From Acidimicrobiia bacterium (GTDB taxonomy: Bacteria > Actinomycetota > Acidimicrobiia > IMCC26256 > PALSA-610), in the NCBI GenBank assembly GCA_026002935.1, contig BPGH01000001.1, forward strand, positions 1,289,965 to 1,353,964: a stretch of DNA of 64,000 nt, given 5' to 3'. The notes below the pieces were generated by a model, which saw nothing but the letters and a program-made list of their open reading frames with translations, searched no databases and had not been told where the DNA came from. The translations under genes and the position numbers were made by a program. This document shows positions 25,454 through 38,686 of the stretch, piece after piece. The number at the start of each line of letters is the position of its first letter. Position 1 is the first letter of the stretch.

Positions 25454-26224
25454 CTAGGCCATCGACAGCACCGGCCACGAAGGCTCGCCGGGCGCCGCGC
25501 TGTCGCGGCAGATCGAGCGGTAGCGGCAGCGGCCACACACGTCGGGCTCGCCCACCCCCCGCCAGTCCCGCTCGCGCCACATCGCCTCGACGGCCGCTCG
25601 CAGCTCCTCCTCCACGAGCGCGAGGTCGTCGTCGTCGGGCTCCCAGGGCTCGGGGTCGTCGTCGACCTCCGGCTGCAGGTACTCGTACCGCAGCCGCAGC
25701 CGCAGCCCGCGGCGGGCCGCGGCGGCGCCCAGCACGAACGCCTGGACCCGCGCCGCGGGGACGTCGGCGACGCGGGTGTGCCACGGGCTGCCGGTCTTGT
25801 AGTCGCGGGCGTCGAGCAGGCCGTCGTGCACCCAGATCGCGTCGATGCGCGCCGTCGCCATGAACATCGGCGGCGGCAGCCGGTGGAAGCGGGCGAGCTC
25901 CTGCTCGTGCGCGGACCGCTCGGCGCCGCGCGCCGGGCAGCGCCGGGCGTGGCGCCCGACCAGCTCGCGCACCGCGTCGCTCGACGCCCCGTGGGCGGCG
26001 AGCACGTCGTCGACGTGCGCGTCGTCGTGACAGCTCCCGGTCGCGTGGATCCGCCAGAGCATGTCGTGCACGAGCAGGCCCTGGTCGTTCGCGGGCGCCG
26101 GGTCGCTCGGCGGGATCCCGAGCAGGTGGCCGCAGTAGTGCAGGCGCCGGCAGCGGGTGAAGTCCTCGTACGCGCTCGGCGTGACCGGCACGATGTCGGG
26201 CAGCAGCCGGGGCGCGCGGCTCAC
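25454..26224 (-). CDS. PD-(D/E)XK nuclease, Cas4/RecB-like with 4-Cys cluster
   Basis: This 256-residue protein looks like an active RecB/Cas4-type exonuclease. Motifs are H53 in GLLVHDML, D128 in ATARIDAIW, D141-x-K143 in ARDYKTG and a QAFVLG helix. Four cysteines (C25 in TRCRRLHY; C230, C233, C239 in VCGRCRYRSIC, spacing CX2CX5C) should hold an iron-sulfur cluster as in Cas4 and AddB. There is no helicase domain or CRISPR array nearby. The GTG start overlaps the stop of the degenerate partner gene by four bases, so the two are translationally coupled and probably act together. Confidence 0.8.
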   Translation of the reverse strand: MSRAPRLLPDIVPVTPSAYEDFTRCRRLHYCGHLLGIPPSDPAPANDQGLLVHDMLWRIHATGSCHDDAHVDDVLAAHGASSDAVRELVGRHARRCPARGAERSAHEQELARFHRLPPPMFMATARIDAIWVHDGLLDARDYKTGSPWHTRVADVPAARVQAFVLGAAAARRGLRLRLRYEYLQPEVDDDPEPWEPDDDDLALVEEELRAAVEAMWRERDWRGVGEPDVCGRCRYRSICRDSAAPGEPSWPVLSMA

Positions 26225-26919
26225 GGGTGCTTCTCGCAGCCGGCGACGAACGGGCACCAGGCACAGTCGCTCCCGGCGCGCGCGCCGCCGTGGGCGGCGT
26301 GCGCGCGCAGCCGCTCGACGCGCGCCGCGAGCCACGCGAGGGCGCGCTCGCGGTCGCCGGGCAGCTCCGGCTCGACGACCGTCGCGCGCTGGTCGAGCAG
26401 GTCGACCGCGACCAGGCGGACGCCCTCGGGGGCCCACGCCCGCGTGCGCACGAGCGCGAGGTTGACGTCGACCGCGTCGAGGGTGCCGCCCCGGCGGCCG
26501 CCGAGGCCGAGCAGGCGCAGCTCCTTGGTGCCGTCGGGCGCCTCGACCGCGAGGCCGGCGTCGCCGACGAGCTGCACGCCCAGCTCCGGGAGCGGCTCGG
26601 AGAAGCCGAGCTCGGCCGTGCGCACCGGCCGGTCACCGAAGGCCGCGAGGTAGCCGCGCACCGCCGCGCGGTACAGGTGCTGCTGCTCGGGCGCGAGGTC
26701 CGACGGCGGGACGAACGCCTCGGCCCGGGGCGCACCGCCCGCCGCGTGCGCGAGCCGGGCGTCCGCGGTGACCCGGTTGGCGACCGCGAACCGGGCGTCG
26801 CCGGCGCGGTTGGCGTGCCGCCGGGCGCCGTGCAGCTCCTTGGCGAGGCGCCGCCGGCACATCTCGTCGGCCCGCCGGAGCATGGAGCCGGTGACCCGCG
26901 GGAGCTCCTCGGCGTCCAC
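26221..26919 (-). CDS. Degenerate PD-(D/E)XK-like protein with 4-Cys cluster
   Basis: This 232-residue protein resembles its downstream partner in layout: an N-terminal [18 protein letters not shown] and a C-terminal [10 protein letters not shown] with the same CX2CX5C spacing (C21, C219, C222, C228). The nuclease motifs are eroded: the RID/DYK positions read GDAGLAVE and LLGLGG, without the D-x-K pair. It may be an inactive, DNA-binding subunit of a heterodimer with the active nuclease. GTG at 26919 is chosen because TACGGT lies seven bases upstream; GTG at 26928 is possible. It is divergent from rpiB. Confidence 0.65.
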   Translation of the reverse strand: MDAEELPRVTGSMLRRADEMCRRRLAKELHGARRHANRAGDARFAVANRVTADARLAHAAGGAPRAEAFVPPSDLAPEQQHLYRAAVRGYLAAFGDRPVRTAELGFSEPLPELGVQLVGDAGLAVEAPDGTKELRLLGLGGRRGGTLDAVDVNLALVRTRAWAPEGVRLVAVDLLDQRATVVEPELPGDRERALAWLAARVERLRAHAAHGGARAGSDCAWCPFVAGCEKHP

Positions 26920-26926
26920 GGCGCGC

Positions 26927-26932
26927 ACCGTA
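26927..26932 (-). promoter_or_regulatory. -10 element of the nuclease-pair operon (leaderless)
   Basis: The minus strand reads TACGGT, seven bases, then GTG at 26919. Confidence 0.5.
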
Positions 26933-26967
26933 TCCCGCGGGTGAGACGCCCCCGCGGGACCCGTCGG

Positions 26968-26973
26968 TACACT
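26968..26973 (+). promoter_or_regulatory. -10 element of rpiB (leaderless)
   Basis: TACACT is followed by six bases and the GTG at 26980. Confidence 0.6.
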
Positions 26974-26979
26974 CGCCCG

Positions 26980-27429
26980 GTGCGGATCGCGATGGGCTCC
27001 GACCACGCCGGGTACCCGCTCAAGCAGTACCTGAAGCACGTCCTGAAGGAGCAGGGCCACGAGGTCGCCGACCACGGCAACCACTCCGAGGACCCGGCCG
27101 ACTACCCGCCGATCTGTGCCGCCGTGGCCCGGGCGGTCGTGAGGGGGGAGGCCGACTTCGGCATCGTGCTCGGCGGGAGCGGCCAGGGCGAGCAGATCTC
27201 GGCGAACAAGGTGCGGGGCGCCCGGGCGGCCCTGTGCAACGACCTGTACACGGCCCGCATGGCCCGCGCCCACAACGACGCCAACGTGCTGTCGATCGGC
27301 GCGCGCGTGGTCGCGCCGGGGCTCGCCGAGGAGATCGTGGCGGTCTTCCTCTCCACGCCGTTCGACGGGGGCCGGCACTCGCGCCGCGTCGAGCAGATCG
27401 GGAACATCGAGGCCGAGGAGTGCGGATGA
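26980..27429 (+). CDS. rpiB: Ribose-5-phosphate isomerase B
   Basis: This enzyme interconverts ribose 5-phosphate and ribulose 5-phosphate. The 149-residue protein has [14 protein letters not shown] at the N terminus, [17 protein letters not shown] and [22 protein letters not shown]. The catalytic cysteine of the E. coli type (CGTG) is replaced by GGSG, as in M. tuberculosis RpiB, where a nearby glutamate (GEQ) acts as the base. It overlaps glyA by four bases. Leaderless transcription is likely from the TACACT at 26968. Confidence 0.94.
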   Translation: MRIAMGSDHAGYPLKQYLKHVLKEQGHEVADHGNHSEDPADYPPICAAVARAVVRGEADFGIVLGGSGQGEQISANKVRGARAALCNDLYTARMARAHNDANVLSIGARVVAPGLAEEIVAVFLSTPFDGGRHSRRVEQIGNIEAEECG

Positions 27430-28667
27430 CGACGCCGCTGCAGCGCACCGACCCGGAGATCGCCGAGATCATCCGCCGGGAGGTCGAGCGCCAGAACACC
27501 ACCGTCCAGCTGATCGCCTCCGAGAACTTCACGTCGCGGGCGGTGCTCGAGGCGCAGGGGTCGGTGCTCACCAACAAGTACGCCGAGGGCTACCCGCACA
27601 AGCGCTACTACGGCGGCAACGCCGTGGTCGACGAGGCCGAGGACCTCGCGCGTGAGCGCGCGTGCCGGCTGTTCGGCGCGCCGCACGCGAACGTCCAGCC
27701 GCACTCGGGGGCGAACGCCAACATGGCGGCGTTCATGGCCCTGCTCGAGCCGGGCGACAAGGTCATGGGGATGCGGCTCGACCAGGGCGGCCACCTCACG
27801 CACGGCTCGCCGGTCAACTTCAGCGGGCGCATGTACCACTTCGTCGCCTACGGCGTGAACGACGAGGAGGTGCTCGACTACGACGCCATCCGCGACCTGG
27901 CGCGCCGCGAGCGCCCGAAGCTCCTGATCGCGGGCGCGACCGCCTACCCCCGGCTGATCGACTTCGCGGCGTTCCGCGAGATCGCCGACGAGGTCGGGGC
28001 GCTGCTCATGGTCGACGCCGCGCACATCGCGGGCCTGATCGCGGGGGGTGCGCACCCGTCGCCGGTGCCGTACGCGGACGTGGTGACGTTCACGACCCAC
28101 AAGACGCTGCGCGGTCCGCGCGCCGGGGCGATCCTGTGCCGCGAGGAGTACGCGGCGGCCGTCGACAAGGCGGTGTTCCCGGGCCTGCAGGGCGGGCCCC
28201 TGATGCACGTCGTCGCCGCGAAGGCGGTCGCGTTCCGCGAGGCCTCCCGGCCGGAGTTCCGCCGATACGCGGCCGACGTCGTGGCGAACGCCGCCGCCCT
28301 GGCGGACGCGCTCGCCGCCGAGGGCTTCCGGATCGTGTCCGGCGGCACCGAGAACCACCTGATGCTCGTCGACCTGCGGCCGTTCGCGGTGACCGGGAAG
28401 GTCGCGCAGGAGGCGCTCGACCGGGCGGGGATCACGACGAACAAGAACGCCATCCCGAACGACCCCGAGAAGCCGTTCGTGACGAGCGGGCTCCGGCTCG
28501 GCACCGCCGCGGTCACGACGGCCGGGATGGGCCCGGGGGAGATGCGCGAGATCGCGTCGATGATCGCGCGGGTGCTGCGTGCGGTCGGCGACGACGCGGT
28601 CGCCGCGGAGGTGCGGGAGCAGGCCGCGCGCTTGTGCTCGAAGTTCACCCCGTACCCGGACGCCTGA
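27426..28667 (+). CDS. glyA: Serine hydroxymethyltransferase
   Basis: This PLP enzyme interconverts serine and glycine and feeds one-carbon units to tetrahydrofolate. It has 413 residues, the usual bacterial length. [37 protein letters not shown] and the PLP lysine in [11 protein letters not shown] (K226) are all present, as is [16 protein letters not shown] near the C terminus. The ATG overlaps the rpiB stop, and wecA follows nine bases later, giving an rpiB-glyA-wecA operon. Confidence 0.96.
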   Translation: MTTPLQRTDPEIAEIIRREVERQNTTVQLIASENFTSRAVLEAQGSVLTNKYAEGYPHKRYYGGNAVVDEAEDLARERACRLFGAPHANVQPHSGANANMAAFMALLEPGDKVMGMRLDQGGHLTHGSPVNFSGRMYHFVAYGVNDEEVLDYDAIRDLARRERPKLLIAGATAYPRLIDFAAFREIADEVGALLMVDAAHIAGLIAGGAHPSPVPYADVVTFTTHKTLRGPRAGAILCREEYAAAVDKAVFPGLQGGPLMHVVAAKAVAFREASRPEFRRYAADVVANAAALADALAAEGFRIVSGGTENHLMLVDLRPFAVTGKVAQEALDRAGITTNKNAIPNDPEKPFVTSGLRLGTAAVTTAGMGPGEMREIASMIARVLRAVGDDAVAAEVREQAARLCSKFTPYPDA

Positions 28668-28676
28668 CCCGGTCGG

Positions 28677-29888
28677 ATGGGGGGGTACGCCGCCGTTCTC
28701 GCCGTCGCGGTCGCGACGACGCTGCTCGCGACGCCGGTGGTGCGGTGGCTCGCGGTGCGCTTCGGGGCGGTCGTCGCACCGTCGGCCGACCCCCGCCACG
28801 TGCACGCCCGGCCGACGCCGACCCTCGGCGGGGCGGCGATGTTCTGCGGGTTCCTCGCCGCGATCGCGGTCGCGTCGCGGATCGGGCAGTTCCACGAGAT
28901 GTTCGAGGACAATTCGGAGCCGTTCGGGCTCGTGCTGGCAGCGGGGGTCATCTTCGTCGTCGGGATGCTCGACGACCTGCTCGACGTCTCGCCGCCCGCG
29001 AAGCTCGCCGGGCAGGTGCTGGCGGCCGGCCTCCTCGTGATGTTCGGCGTCCAGATGTTCTACTTCCGGATGCCGTTCGACCTGTTCGGCACCGACACGC
29101 TCGTGCTGTCGCCCGACATGGCGCCGCTCGTCACCGCGGGCTGGGTCGTCCTGATGACGAACGCGATCAACCTCATCGACGGGCTCGACGGGCTCGCGGC
29201 GGGGATCGTGGCCATCGCGGGCGCCGCCCTGTTCCTGTTCGCGGACCAGCTCTTCGAGGCCGGCGCGCTGGAGGGCTCCAACATCGCGCCGCTGGTGTCG
29301 ATCGTCGCGGTCGGCGTGTGCCTGGGGTTCCTGCCGTGGAACTGGCACCCGGCGCGCATCATCATGGGCGACGCGGGCGCGCTGTTCCTGGGCCTGCTCC
29401 TCGCGGTGCCGACCATCACGATCGGGGGGCGCACCGACTTCGAGTTCTCCGGCAGCACGTACTTCTTCTTCGCGCCCCTGATGATCCCGCTCGTGATCCT
29501 CGGCGTCCCGATCGTCGACGTCGTGTTCTCGTTCGTGCGCCGCGTCGCGAACCGCCAGCGGTGGCACCTGGCCGACGCCGGCCACCTGCACCACCGGCTG
29601 ATGCGCCTCGGGCACGGCACGCGCCGCGCGGTGGTGATCCTGTGGGCGTGGACGGCGATCCTCTCGGGGGTCGCGCTGTTGCCCGTGTACACCAACGAGG
29701 GGAACGCGCTCGTGCCCTTCGTCGTGGCCGCGCTCGCGCTCGGCCTGTTCGTCTGGTTCCACCCGGGCGTGCGCGAGGGGCGCCAGCGCGCCGGCCGCGG
29801 CCGCGCCGGCGCGGCCGCGGCGGGCGACGGGGAGCAGGGGGCGGACGCCGTGGTGGACCTCGACGCCGCCCGCCGGCGCCGGGCCTGA
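28677..29888 (+). CDS. wecA: WecA/MraY-family undecaprenyl-phosphate sugar-phosphate transferase
   Basis: This polytopic membrane enzyme (about 11 helices, 403 residues) transfers a UDP-sugar phosphate, probably N-acetylglucosamine phosphate, to a polyprenyl phosphate carrier. The conserved cytoplasmic motifs are HARPTPTLGGAAMF, GMLDDLLDVSPPAK (Asp pair), NAINLIDGLDGLAAG, MGDAGALFLG and the H-x-H-H motif in AGHLHHRLMRLGH. The last 50 residues are disordered and Arg/Ala-rich. In M. tuberculosis the homologue (rfe) starts arabinogalactan linker synthesis and also lies just before the atp operon, as here. Confidence 0.9.
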   Translation: MGGYAAVLAVAVATTLLATPVVRWLAVRFGAVVAPSADPRHVHARPTPTLGGAAMFCGFLAAIAVASRIGQFHEMFEDNSEPFGLVLAAGVIFVVGMLDDLLDVSPPAKLAGQVLAAGLLVMFGVQMFYFRMPFDLFGTDTLVLSPDMAPLVTAGWVVLMTNAINLIDGLDGLAAGIVAIAGAALFLFADQLFEAGALEGSNIAPLVSIVAVGVCLGFLPWNWHPARIIMGDAGALFLGLLLAVPTITIGGRTDFEFSGSTYFFFAPLMIPLVILGVPIVDVVFSFVRRVANRQRWHLADAGHLHHRLMRLGHGTRRAVVILWAWTAILSGVALLPVYTNEGNALVPFVVAALALGLFVWFHPGVREGRQRAGRGRAGAAAAGDGEQGADAVVDLDAARRRRA

Positions 29889-29953
29889 GCGCGCCGGGCC
29901 GCGCGCCCGCCCGGGCCGGGCCGGGCGGTTCGCGAGGCCTCGCGAACTCCGGT

Positions 29954-29983
29954 TTGACTCGGCGAGAACTGCGCCCGTAGATT
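29954..29983 (+). promoter_or_regulatory. Promoter of the ATP synthase operon
   Basis: TTGACT (29954-29959) and TAGATT (29978-29983) are separated by 18 bases, the best -35/-10 pair seen in the window. The start site should be near 29990, leaving a leader of about 54 bases before the first gene. The surrounding sequence is noticeably less GC-rich. Confidence 0.7.
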
Positions 29984-30043
29984 GCGAATACGTTCACAAG
30001 CGCTCGTCACGCACCGGCGCGTGACCTCGGGGGCAGACGACAG

Positions 30044-30313
30044 GTGGCAGCGCAACCGGCGCCCGGCGGGCGCCCGCCGAGCTGGAAGCAGGGCTTCGGC
30101 GACGGCCTCTCGCAGGCCGTCGCACTGGTCGGCACCCCCCTGCTGTTCGCGCTGGCCGGCGTCGCCCTCGACCGGTGGCTGGGCACCCGGCCGTGGTGCA
30201 CGATCGCGCTCGCCGTGCTCGCGACGGCGGGCACGTTCGTCAGCACCTACTACGAGTACAAGGCGAAGATGGAGCGGGCGGAGGAGGGCAAGCCGTGGGC
30301 GCGGAGCCGGTGA
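30044..30313 (+). CDS. AtpZ/AtpI-type small membrane protein
   Basis: The first gene of the ATP synthase operon encodes 89 residues with two transmembrane helices (about 22-42 and 50-70) and charged ends. FGDGLSQAVALVGTPLLFALAGVALDRWLG is typical of the AtpZ/AtpI accessory family, thought to help c-ring assembly or Mg/Ca supply. The GTG at 30044 has a weak AG-rich site upstream. It overlaps the next small membrane gene by 19 bases. Confidence 0.8.
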   Translation: MAAQPAPGGRPPSWKQGFGDGLSQAVALVGTPLLFALAGVALDRWLGTRPWCTIALAVLATAGTFVSTYYEYKAKMERAEEGKPWARSR

Positions 30314-30747
30314 GCGCGCTCACCACGCCGGTCGCGGGCGCCGAGCAGCGCATCGAGTCCTCGATCGCGCGCCACCTGGCGAAGCACGGCCTGCTGGTCG
30401 CCCCGGTCGTCGTCGGGGCGCTGGCGCTCACCATGGGCGCCGACGCCGCGTACGCGGCGGTCCTCGCGCTCGCGATCGTGATCGCGAACTTCCTCGTGAA
30501 CGCCGCGGTCCTCGGCTGGGCGGCGCGGGTCTCGACCGCGGTGCTCATGGGCGTCGCGCTCGGCGGCTACGTCGTACGGCTCGCGGCGATCACCGGGCTC
30601 GCCGTCGCGGTGCGCGAGCTCACCGGGGTCGACTTCACCGTCTTCTGCGTGGTCCTGATCGCGGCCCATCTGGGGCTGCTCGTGTGGGAATTGCGCTCGG
30701 TGTCGCTGTCGCTCGCGGCCCCGGGCCTCCGAGGCAAGGAGATCTAG
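30295..30747 (+). CDS. atpI: ATP synthase subunit I-like membrane protein
   Basis: This 150-residue protein has four transmembrane helices (about 40-55, 57-77, 83-105 and 112-135) and matches the AtpI-like proteins found between AtpZ-type genes and atpB. The GTG at 30295 follows GAGGAGGG with six-base spacing, so it starts inside the previous gene; GTG at 30310 is weaker. AtpI proteins assist assembly of the Fo c-ring. Three bases separate it from atpB. Confidence 0.7.
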   Translation: MGAEPVSALTTPVAGAEQRIESSIARHLAKHGLLVAPVVVGALALTMGADAAYAAVLALAIVIANFLVNAAVLGWAARVSTAVLMGVALGGYVVRLAAITGLAVAVRELTGVDFTVFCVVLIAAHLGLLVWELRSVSLSLAAPGLRGKEI

Positions 30748-30750
30748 CGC

Positions 30751-31524
30751 GTGCTCGGTGCGTTCGAGTTCCCGCCGCTCAGCCACCTCTTCGAGTGGCC
30801 CGACATCGCGTTCGAGGGCACGCCCTTCGCGATCAACAAGGTCGTGCTGTGCGTCTACGCGTCGAGCGTGCTCGTCATCCTCTTCTTCACGGTCGCGGCG
30901 AGCCGGTCGCGGCAGGGCTCGCACGTGCCGAAGGGTGTCCAGAACCTCGCCGAGGCCGGCCTCGAGGTCGTCGAGAAGAACATCGCGCTCGAGGTGATGG
31001 GCCCGCACGGGCGGCACTTCACGCCCTTCCTCGCGGCGCTCTTCTACTGGATCCTGTTCATGAACCTCTTCGGGCTGCTGCCGCTGATCCAGCTGCCCGC
31101 CGCGTCGCGCATGGCCCTCCCGATGTTCCTGGCCCTGCTCGTCTACGTGCTCATGTGGTTCTACGGGTTCAAGGCGCAGGGCCCCCGCTACGTCACGAAC
31201 TCGATCTTCCCGCCCGGCGTCCCGAAGTTCCTCTACGTCCTGGTGACGCCGATCGAGCTGGTCTCGAAGTTCGTGGTGCGGCCCTTCAGTCACGCCGTCC
31301 GTCTGTTCGCGAACCTGATGGCCGGCCACATCCTGCTCACCACGTTCGCGCTGCTCACCGCCGCGCTGTGGATCGCCAAGTGGAACGTGATCTTCCTGCC
31401 GCTGCCGTTCGCGATGGGCGTCGCCATGACGGCGTTCGAGGTCCTCGTGGCGGCGCTGCAGGCGTACATCTTCACGATCCTGGCGGCCGTGTACCTCAAC
31501 GAGTCCCTCCACCCCGAACACTGA
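30751..31524 (+). CDS. atpB: ATP synthase Fo subunit a
   Basis: Subunit a forms the two proton half-channels beside the c-ring. The 257-residue protein has five to six membrane helices. The essential arginine is R184 in FSHAVRLFANLMAGH, and the C-terminal helix with AALQAYIFTILAAVYL is typical. GTG at 30751 follows AAGGAGATCTAGCGC. It lies in the canonical order atpI-B-E-F-H-A-G-D-C. Confidence 0.95.
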   Translation: MLGAFEFPPLSHLFEWPDIAFEGTPFAINKVVLCVYASSVLVILFFTVAASRSRQGSHVPKGVQNLAEAGLEVVEKNIALEVMGPHGRHFTPFLAALFYWILFMNLFGLLPLIQLPAASRMALPMFLALLVYVLMWFYGFKAQGPRYVTNSIFPPGVPKFLYVLVTPIELVSKFVVRPFSHAVRLFANLMAGHILLTTFALLTAALWIAKWNVIFLPLPFAMGVAMTAFEVLVAALQAYIFTILAAVYLNESLHPEH

Positions 31525-31824
<300 letters not shown>

Positions 31825-31848
31825 TCCGGCCCCGGGAGGGTCACCACC

Positions 31849-32550
31849 ATGCTGGTACGTCACCGTGTGCTCATCGCCGGGCTGCTCGCCGGTGCGGTCG
31901 TCGTCGGCGCGCCGGGCGTCGCCGGGGCCGCCGGCGAGACGGTCGGCGGGTGCTTCGTCGAGAAGTACGAGGAGATCGTCGGCGATCACGAGGGCGAGCT
32001 CACCGCCGAGCAGGAGGAGGAGCTCGAGGCCGCGGCCGAGGACTGCATCGAGTCGCCCAACCCGATCCTCCCGGCGACGAACGAGATCATCTGGGGTTCG
32101 ATCTCGTTCTTCATCGTGTTCGGGCTCCTCGCCAAGTTCGCGTTCCCGGCGCTGCGCAAGGCGATGGCGGCACGCGAGGAGAAGATCCGCGAGGACCTCG
32201 AGGCCGCGGAGCGGACCCGCGTGGAGTCGGAGCAGGAGCGGCGCCGCTACCAGGAGCAGATCGCGAACGCCCGGGAGGAGGCGGGGAGGATCATCGAGGA
32301 GGCCCGTCAGGCCGGGGAGGCCGTGCGCGCCGACGTCGTCGCCCGCGCCGAGCAGGAGGCCGCCGAGATCCGCTCCCGTGCCGAGGCCGACGTCGCGCTC
32401 CAGCGCGAACGGCTGCTCTCCGAGCTCCGGGGCGAGGTCGCGAGCATGTCCATCGACCTCGCGAGCCGGATCGTCGAGCGCAACCTCGACACCGAGGCCA
32501 ACCGCCAGCTCGTCGACAGCTTCATCGAGCAGGTCGGAAGGAGCAACTGA
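31849..32550 (+). CDS. atpF: ATP synthase Fo subunit b with extended N terminus
   Basis: Subunit b is the stator stalk. The membrane helix (about 79-97, NEIIWGSISFFIVFGLLAKF) and long charged coiled coil (about 103-225) are normal. Unusually, about 77 residues precede the helix: a signal-peptide-like stretch (LIAGLLAGAVVVGAPGVAGA), then an acidic segment with two cysteines (C35, C66). At 233 residues it is about 60 longer than most b subunits. The segment would face outside the membrane and could form a disulfide. The ATG follows GGGAGGG. Confidence 0.92.
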   Translation: MLVRHRVLIAGLLAGAVVVGAPGVAGAAGETVGGCFVEKYEEIVGDHEGELTAEQEEELEAAAEDCIESPNPILPATNEIIWGSISFFIVFGLLAKFAFPALRKAMAAREEKIREDLEAAERTRVESEQERRRYQEQIANAREEAGRIIEEARQAGEAVRADVVARAEQEAAEIRSRAEADVALQRERLLSELRGEVASMSIDLASRIVERNLDTEANRQLVDSFIEQVGRSN

Positions 32551-32552
32551 CC

Positions 32553-33077
32553 GTGACCGACCGGGTCGACACGTACGCGCAGTCGCTGCTCGCGATCGCG
32601 CGCTCGGAGGGCCACCTCGACGAGGTCGAGGACGAGCTCTTCCGGTTCGCGCGGATCGTCGAGGGCAACGACGAGCTGCGCATGGCGCTCGCCGACCGGA
32701 CGCTGCCCGCCGAGCGCCGCATGGCGATCGTCGAGGAGCTGCTCTCGGGCCGGGCGCTGCCCACCACCGCGGCGATCGCGTCGTTCCTCGTCGGGATCGG
32801 GCGCGGCCACGACCTGCCCGCGATCGTGCAGCGCTTCGTCGAGCTCGCGGCCGCGCAGCGCGAGCACGAGGTCGCCGAGGTGCGCTCGGCCGTCCCGCTC
32901 GACGAGGGCCAGCAGCGCCGCCTCGCCGAGGCGCTCGGGCGCGCCACGGGCAAGCGGATCGAGGTGAAGGTCGTGGTCGACCCGGCGGTGCTCGGCGGGC
33001 TCGTCGCCCGCATCGGCGACACGGTCATCGACGGCACGGTGCGGCACCGGCTCGAGCAGCTGAAGGAGCGGATCTGA
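32553..33077 (+). CDS. atpH: ATP synthase F1 subunit delta
   Basis: The delta subunit links the b stalk to the top of F1. It has 174 residues, the usual length. The N-terminal six-helix domain ([23 protein letters not shown]) and C-terminal beta domain ([33 protein letters not shown]) are typical. Unlike mycobacteria, where subunits b and delta are fused, delta here is separate. GTG at 32553 lies three bases after the atpF stop. Confidence 0.93.
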   Translation: MTDRVDTYAQSLLAIARSEGHLDEVEDELFRFARIVEGNDELRMALADRTLPAERRMAIVEELLSGRALPTTAAIASFLVGIGRGHDLPAIVQRFVELAAAQREHEVAEVRSAVPLDEGQQRRLAEALGRATGKRIEVKVVVDPAVLGGLVARIGDTVIDGTVRHRLEQLKERI

Positions 33078-33078
33078 C

Positions 33079-34684
<1,606 letters not shown>

Positions 34685-34687
34685 CCG

Positions 34688-37091
<2,404 letters not shown>

Positions 37092-37094
37092 CCG

Positions 37095-37490
37095 ATGGCG
37101 CTGCAGGTGCAGCTCGTCTCGCCCGAACAGGTGCTGTACGAGGGGGAGGCCGACATGGTGATCGGCCGGACCCTCGGCGGTGGCGACATCGCGTTCCTTC
37201 CCGGCCACGCCCCGTTCCTGGGGGCGCTCGCCACGTGGCCGGTGGAGCTCGTGCTCCCCGGCGGCGGCCGCCAGCGCTTCGCGGTGCACGGCGGGTTCGT
37301 CGAGGTCTCGGGGGACCGCGTGACGATCCTGTCGGACGTCGCGGAGCTGCCGCACTACATCGACGTCGAGCGCGCCGCCCGGGCGAAGGCGAACGCCGAG
37401 GCGATCCTGCGCGACAACCCCGAGAACCCCGAGGCGCTCGCGGCGCTGGAGCGCGCGAACATCCGCCTCCAGGTGGCGGGTTCGGTCTGA
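37095..37490 (+). CDS. atpC: ATP synthase F1 subunit epsilon
   Basis: Epsilon sits on gamma and regulates ATP hydrolysis. The 131-residue protein has the N-terminal beta sandwich (LQVQLVSPEQVLYEGEADMV, FLPGHAPFLGAL, HGGFVEVSGDRVTILSD) and a short C-terminal helical region (about 95-131). It closes the operon. Its stop lies 47 bases from the convergent glpX gene. Confidence 0.93.
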   Translation: MALQVQLVSPEQVLYEGEADMVIGRTLGGGDIAFLPGHAPFLGALATWPVELVLPGGGRQRFAVHGGFVEVSGDRVTILSDVAELPHYIDVERAARAKANAEAILRDNPENPEALAALERANIRLQVAGSV

Positions 37491-37537
37491 GCCCGCGTGG
37501 CGTCGGCGGCCGTGCGGACCGGTCGCCCGGGGCCGGC

Positions 37538-38530
37538 TCAGTCGTACGAGATCGCCGAGTAGCGCATCAGCTTGGTCCAGCGGTGCGTGGCCTCGACGAT
37601 GCGGATCGTGCCCGACTTGGAGCGCATGACGAGGCTCTGGGTCCCGGCGCCGTCGCCCCAGTAGCGCACGCCGCGCAGCAGGTCGCCGTCGGTGATCCCC
37701 GTGGCCGCGAAGAACACGTCGTCACCGCTGACCAGGTCGTCGATCGTGAGCACCCGGTCGAGGTCGTAGCCGGCGTCGAGCGCCGCCCGGCGCTCCTCGT
37801 CGTCGCGGGGCCACAGGCGGCCCTGCATCGTGCCGCCGAGGCACTTGAGGGCGCACGCGGCGATCACGCCCTCGGGGGTGCCGCCGATCCCGAACAGGAT
37901 GTCGGAGCCCGAGTTGCGCCACGCCACGCTGATGGCGCCCGCGACGTCGCCGTCGGGGATCAGGCGGATCCGGGCGCCCGCCTCACGGCACTCGCGGATG
38001 ATGTCGGCGTGCCGGTCGCGGTCGAGGACGACCGCCGTCACGTCGCGCACCTTCTCGCCGAGCGCCTTCGCGACCGCCTCGAGGTTCGCCTTGACCGGCG
38101 CGTTCAGGTCGATGACGTCGACGGCCGCCGGGCCGACCGCGATCTTCTCCATGTAGACGCACGGGCCGGGATCGAACATCGTGCCCCGCTCGCTCAGCGC
38201 GATGACCGAGATGGCGCCGGGGCGGCCGAGCGACGTCAGCGTGGTGCCGTCGATCGGGTCGACCGCGATGTCAACGCTCGGCGGGGAGCCGTCACCGATC
38301 TGCTCGCCGTTGTAGAGCATCGGCGCCTCGTCCTTCTCGCCCTCGCCGATCACGACGACGCCGTCCATCGACACCCCGCTGAGCACGACGCGCATCGCCT
38401 CCACGGCGGCGGCGTCGGCCGCGTTCTTGTCGCCGCGCCCCATCCAGCGCCCGGCGGCGAGCGACGCGGACTCGGTCGCCCGCATCAGCTCCATCGCGAT
38501 GTTGCGGTCGGGCTGGCGCTGCGGCTCCAT
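37538..38530 (-). CDS. glpX: Class II fructose-1,6-bisphosphatase
   Basis: This enzyme dephosphorylates fructose 1,6-bisphosphate in gluconeogenesis. The 330-residue protein has [35 protein letters not shown] and [12 protein letters not shown], the metal-binding DPIDGT motif, plus [21 protein letters not shown]. GlpX is the only FBPase type in many actinobacteria. ATG at 38530 follows GAGGAGG. It is convergent with the atp operon and divergent from the SDR gene. Confidence 0.95.
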   Translation of the reverse strand: MEPQRQPDRNIAMELMRATESASLAAGRWMGRGDKNAADAAAVEAMRVVLSGVSMDGVVVIGEGEKDEAPMLYNGEQIGDGSPPSVDIAVDPIDGTTLTSLGRPGAISVIALSERGTMFDPGPCVYMEKIAVGPAAVDVIDLNAPVKANLEAVAKALGEKVRDVTAVVLDRDRHADIIRECREAGARIRLIPDGDVAGAISVAWRNSGSDILFGIGGTPEGVIAACALKCLGGTMQGRLWPRDDEERRAALDAGYDLDRVLTIDDLVSGDDVFFAATGITDGDLLRGVRYWGDGAGTQSLVMRSKSGTIRIVEATHRWTKLMRYSAISYD

Positions 38531-38674
38531 CGGTCCTCCTCGCGTCCGGGGCGCGGGGTGACGATAGCCCCGTGCGCCCTTCCCGAACCCGCCCGGGGCG
38601 AGGATTCGCGCCGGCTCGGGCCGGGTCGTCCCGGCCGGGTGCGCGTCCGGGCGGGCGGGCCCGGCCCGTGCGTG

Positions 38675-38680
38675 TAGAAC
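38675..38680 (+). promoter_or_regulatory. Imperfect -10 of the SDR gene at 38687
   Basis: TAGAAC lies exactly six bases before the ATG. The last base is C rather than T, so it is weaker than the other leaderless-type elements. Confidence 0.35.
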
Positions 38681-38686
38681 GGGGGG

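Noticed and set aside
37491-37537. Possible bidirectional terminator between atpC and glpX
   Set aside because: Only a 5-bp stem with a 19-base loop could be drawn; too weak to list.
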